Source: Cyclostephanos tholiformis (Eukaryota > Bacillariophyta > Thalassiosirophyceae > Thalassiosirales > Thalassiosiraceae). Taken from it: DNA of 15,942 nt. Of this stretch, positions 14,844 through 15,942 are shown one piece after another. The first letter of the stretch is position 1. Every line of letters begins with the position of its first letter. A program made the position numbers and the translations under genes. Under the pieces are notes generated by a model. The model worked only from the letters and a program-made list of their open reading frames with translations, searched no databases and was not told the origin of the DNA. The DNA lies in assembly GCA_036939975.1 (NCBI GenBank), contig JALLPB010004529.1, positions 1 through 15,942 on the forward strand. The letters run 5' to 3'.

Positions 14844-15666
14844 TTATGCCTTCTTAGATCCAAGAAGAGATAGGAACATGTTGAACGCAATCTGGACAGC
14901 GTTGATGTATGGAATGCGCCACTTGTTGGAGACGAACTTGAAGTTGATCAAGTGCACAATAGGCCACACCTTCCATGATCCCTGGCATGCAGTGAACAGA
15001 TCATTCTTGATCTTATTTCCGATGACGGAAAGAGAATCGCCGTTGATGAGACCGAGGTAGGTGAAGAAGACACTCATGAAGATGGGACACCAGAACAGCT
15101 GGTCGATGGCAACCTTCGTGAAGACGGGGACGGCATCGGTTCCTGGGACTTGCTTGTCGAGCCAGTTATAGAAGTAGTGACCAGAGGGGCCGTGATAGAT
15201 GAATCCGAAGAAGGAGAGGGTGGCAAGGCGCTTGTAGTCAACGGGACCTCCAGCGATGAAAATCTGATACAATATGAGGGGCAATGAAGCGTTGAGAGAG
15301 ATTCGTTACACATCAAATAGTCAAATTCCAGCAATCAATAAAAAATATTTCAAACCTGTAACACACCTGCGCAAGCAAATCTCCGAGGAGCCACCCCACT
15401 AGCGATGTAAGTGCCTTCATAGTCAGAGGGTTCTTATCCAACGCATCTCCATAAGCCTGAAGTCCAGGGATGGCTCCACCTCTGGTAATAAGGGGATCGC
15501 GAAACAAGGGGCTACGATCGGCGGCACTCTTCTGTCTCAGGGGGGACTTATTATGTGTAACAAAACCAGGCTTGGAAAGACCCTTCGTCTTGGAGACGAC
15601 AGGAGTGACGCCAAAGGCTTGCACTGCGAGGCAGGATGAGACAATGATAGTGGAAAAAAGCTTCAT
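14844..15666 (-). CDS. Mpv17/PMP22-family membrane protein, predicted plastid-targeted, two exons
   Basis: Exon 1 is 15666-15367 (100 codons, ATG in CACCATG context). Exon 2 is 15263-14844 (139 codons plus TAA). They join in phase 0 as GDLLAQ|IFIAGG, giving 239 residues, near the usual Mpv17 size plus a targeting extension. Family signs: a GDLLAQ helix, DYKRLATLSFFGFIYHGPSGHYFYNWLD, KVAIDQLFWCPIFM, and the signature region WKVWPIVHLINFKFV with WRIPYINAVQIAFNMFLS (the usual Trp before the last FLS is Phe-like here). Four hydrophobic segments are visible, as expected. Residues 1-18 form a signal peptide; Phe 18 after VQA starts a Ser/Lys/Thr-rich stretch, which matches the bipartite presequence with Phe at +1 required in diatoms and other secondary red-plastid algae. 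Known Mpv17 relatives sit in inner mitochondrial or peroxisomal membranes and are thought to act as channels or carriers; a plastid envelope location is my inference. The neighbouring plus-strand frames are shadows. Confidence 0.9.
15264..15366 (-). other. 103-bp GT-AG intron of the Mpv17-like gene
   Basis: On the minus strand the donor is CAG|GTGTGT and the acceptor is TTGTATCAG|A. The intron is AT-rich. Removing it joins two halves of a conserved Mpv17 motif without shifting frame; without removal, exon 1 meets a stop at 15313. Confidence 0.88.
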
Positions 15667-15942
15667 GGTGAATGAATAATAGTATGACAGCGTGGAGAAG
15701 ATATTTTAGTAGGATGGGGTGCCTCAGCAGGAACGTGTCAACTGTGGGTGTCACAAAGCGGCTTCGGGCTGCCCAAGATCCGGCTTCAAGAAGAATCAGA
15801 ACGTCGACGACGGACAGGAGTTGCTACTGTGCGTTTGGCCTCAATTTACCATCCCCATATTGGGGGCAAATTCACCGCAACCCCTGGTGTGCTAACCAAC
15901 ATATTTTATGGTTGCAAGGACTAGTTTAATGTGTGAACTAGT
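15667..15942 (-). promoter_or_regulatory. Upstream region of the Mpv17-like gene
   Basis: This holds the promoter and 5' leader by position. A weak AT-rich patch (CTAAAATATCTT on the minus strand, about 15695-15707) lies 30-40 bases before the ATG. The sequence further out is GC-balanced and has no recognised gene within the window. Confidence 0.4.

Noticed and set aside
15470..15929. Plus-strand frames over exon 1 and the promoter of the Mpv17-like gene
   Set aside because: They are shadows of a confident minus-strand gene and have no homology-like features.

Overview
The window looks like repeat-rich nuclear DNA of a diatom or close stramenopile relative. The best clue is the spliced minus-strand gene at 14844-15666. 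It encodes an Mpv17/PMP22-family membrane protein whose N-terminus is a signal peptide followed by a transit-peptide-like stretch, with Phe directly after the predicted cleavage site (VQA|FGV). That is the hallmark of import into a secondary red-type plastid. Short GT-AG introns, AT-rich intergenic DNA and fragments of many transposon families fit the same picture. No RNA gene, CRISPR array or prokaryotic signal was seen.

Layout. 1-798: AT-rich DNA without recognisable content. 799-1948 (minus): a decayed coding region in three successive frames with many stops, family not recognised. 2855-3912 (minus): a dead pogo/Tigger-like (DDE_1) transposase. 4677-5291 (plus): a small apparently intact gene with two tandem fungal-type Zn2Cys6 clusters of identical spacing. 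5469-5727: two copies of a repeat that recurs inverted at 13262-13560.

The centre (6167-12011) is read here as one complete TIR DNA transposon of 5845 bp. It has 16-bp terminal inverted repeats (TAGGGGGTCCGG...) and is flanked by the duplicated target ACAATGG. It interrupts one unit of a tandem repeat of roughly 265 bp, and the neighbouring unit (12177-12440) is uninterrupted and serves as an internal empty site. Inside lie a 51-nt near-perfect palindrome, a 33-bp GC-rich minisatellite built from the palindromes AGCGCT and GAGGCCTC, a long coiled-coil reading frame that runs into the start of a catalytic-looking region (7465-9069), a second long frame with a C-x2-H motif, a candidate catalytic Glu and a C-terminal barrel-like domain (9053-11494), and a tandem subterminal repeat. 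The two long frames look like one transposase-like protein split by a frameshift or unrecognised intron. I could not assign it to a named superfamily.

12.5-14.4 kb holds candidate non-autonomous elements: a 327-bp MITE-like unit, a 1.1-kb interval bounded by a 26-bp inverted repeat, and a fold-back element. The Mpv17-like gene closes the window, transcribed leftwards. The only two host genes I would defend are the Zn2Cys6 gene and the Mpv17-like gene; most of the remainder is mobile DNA in various stages of decay.
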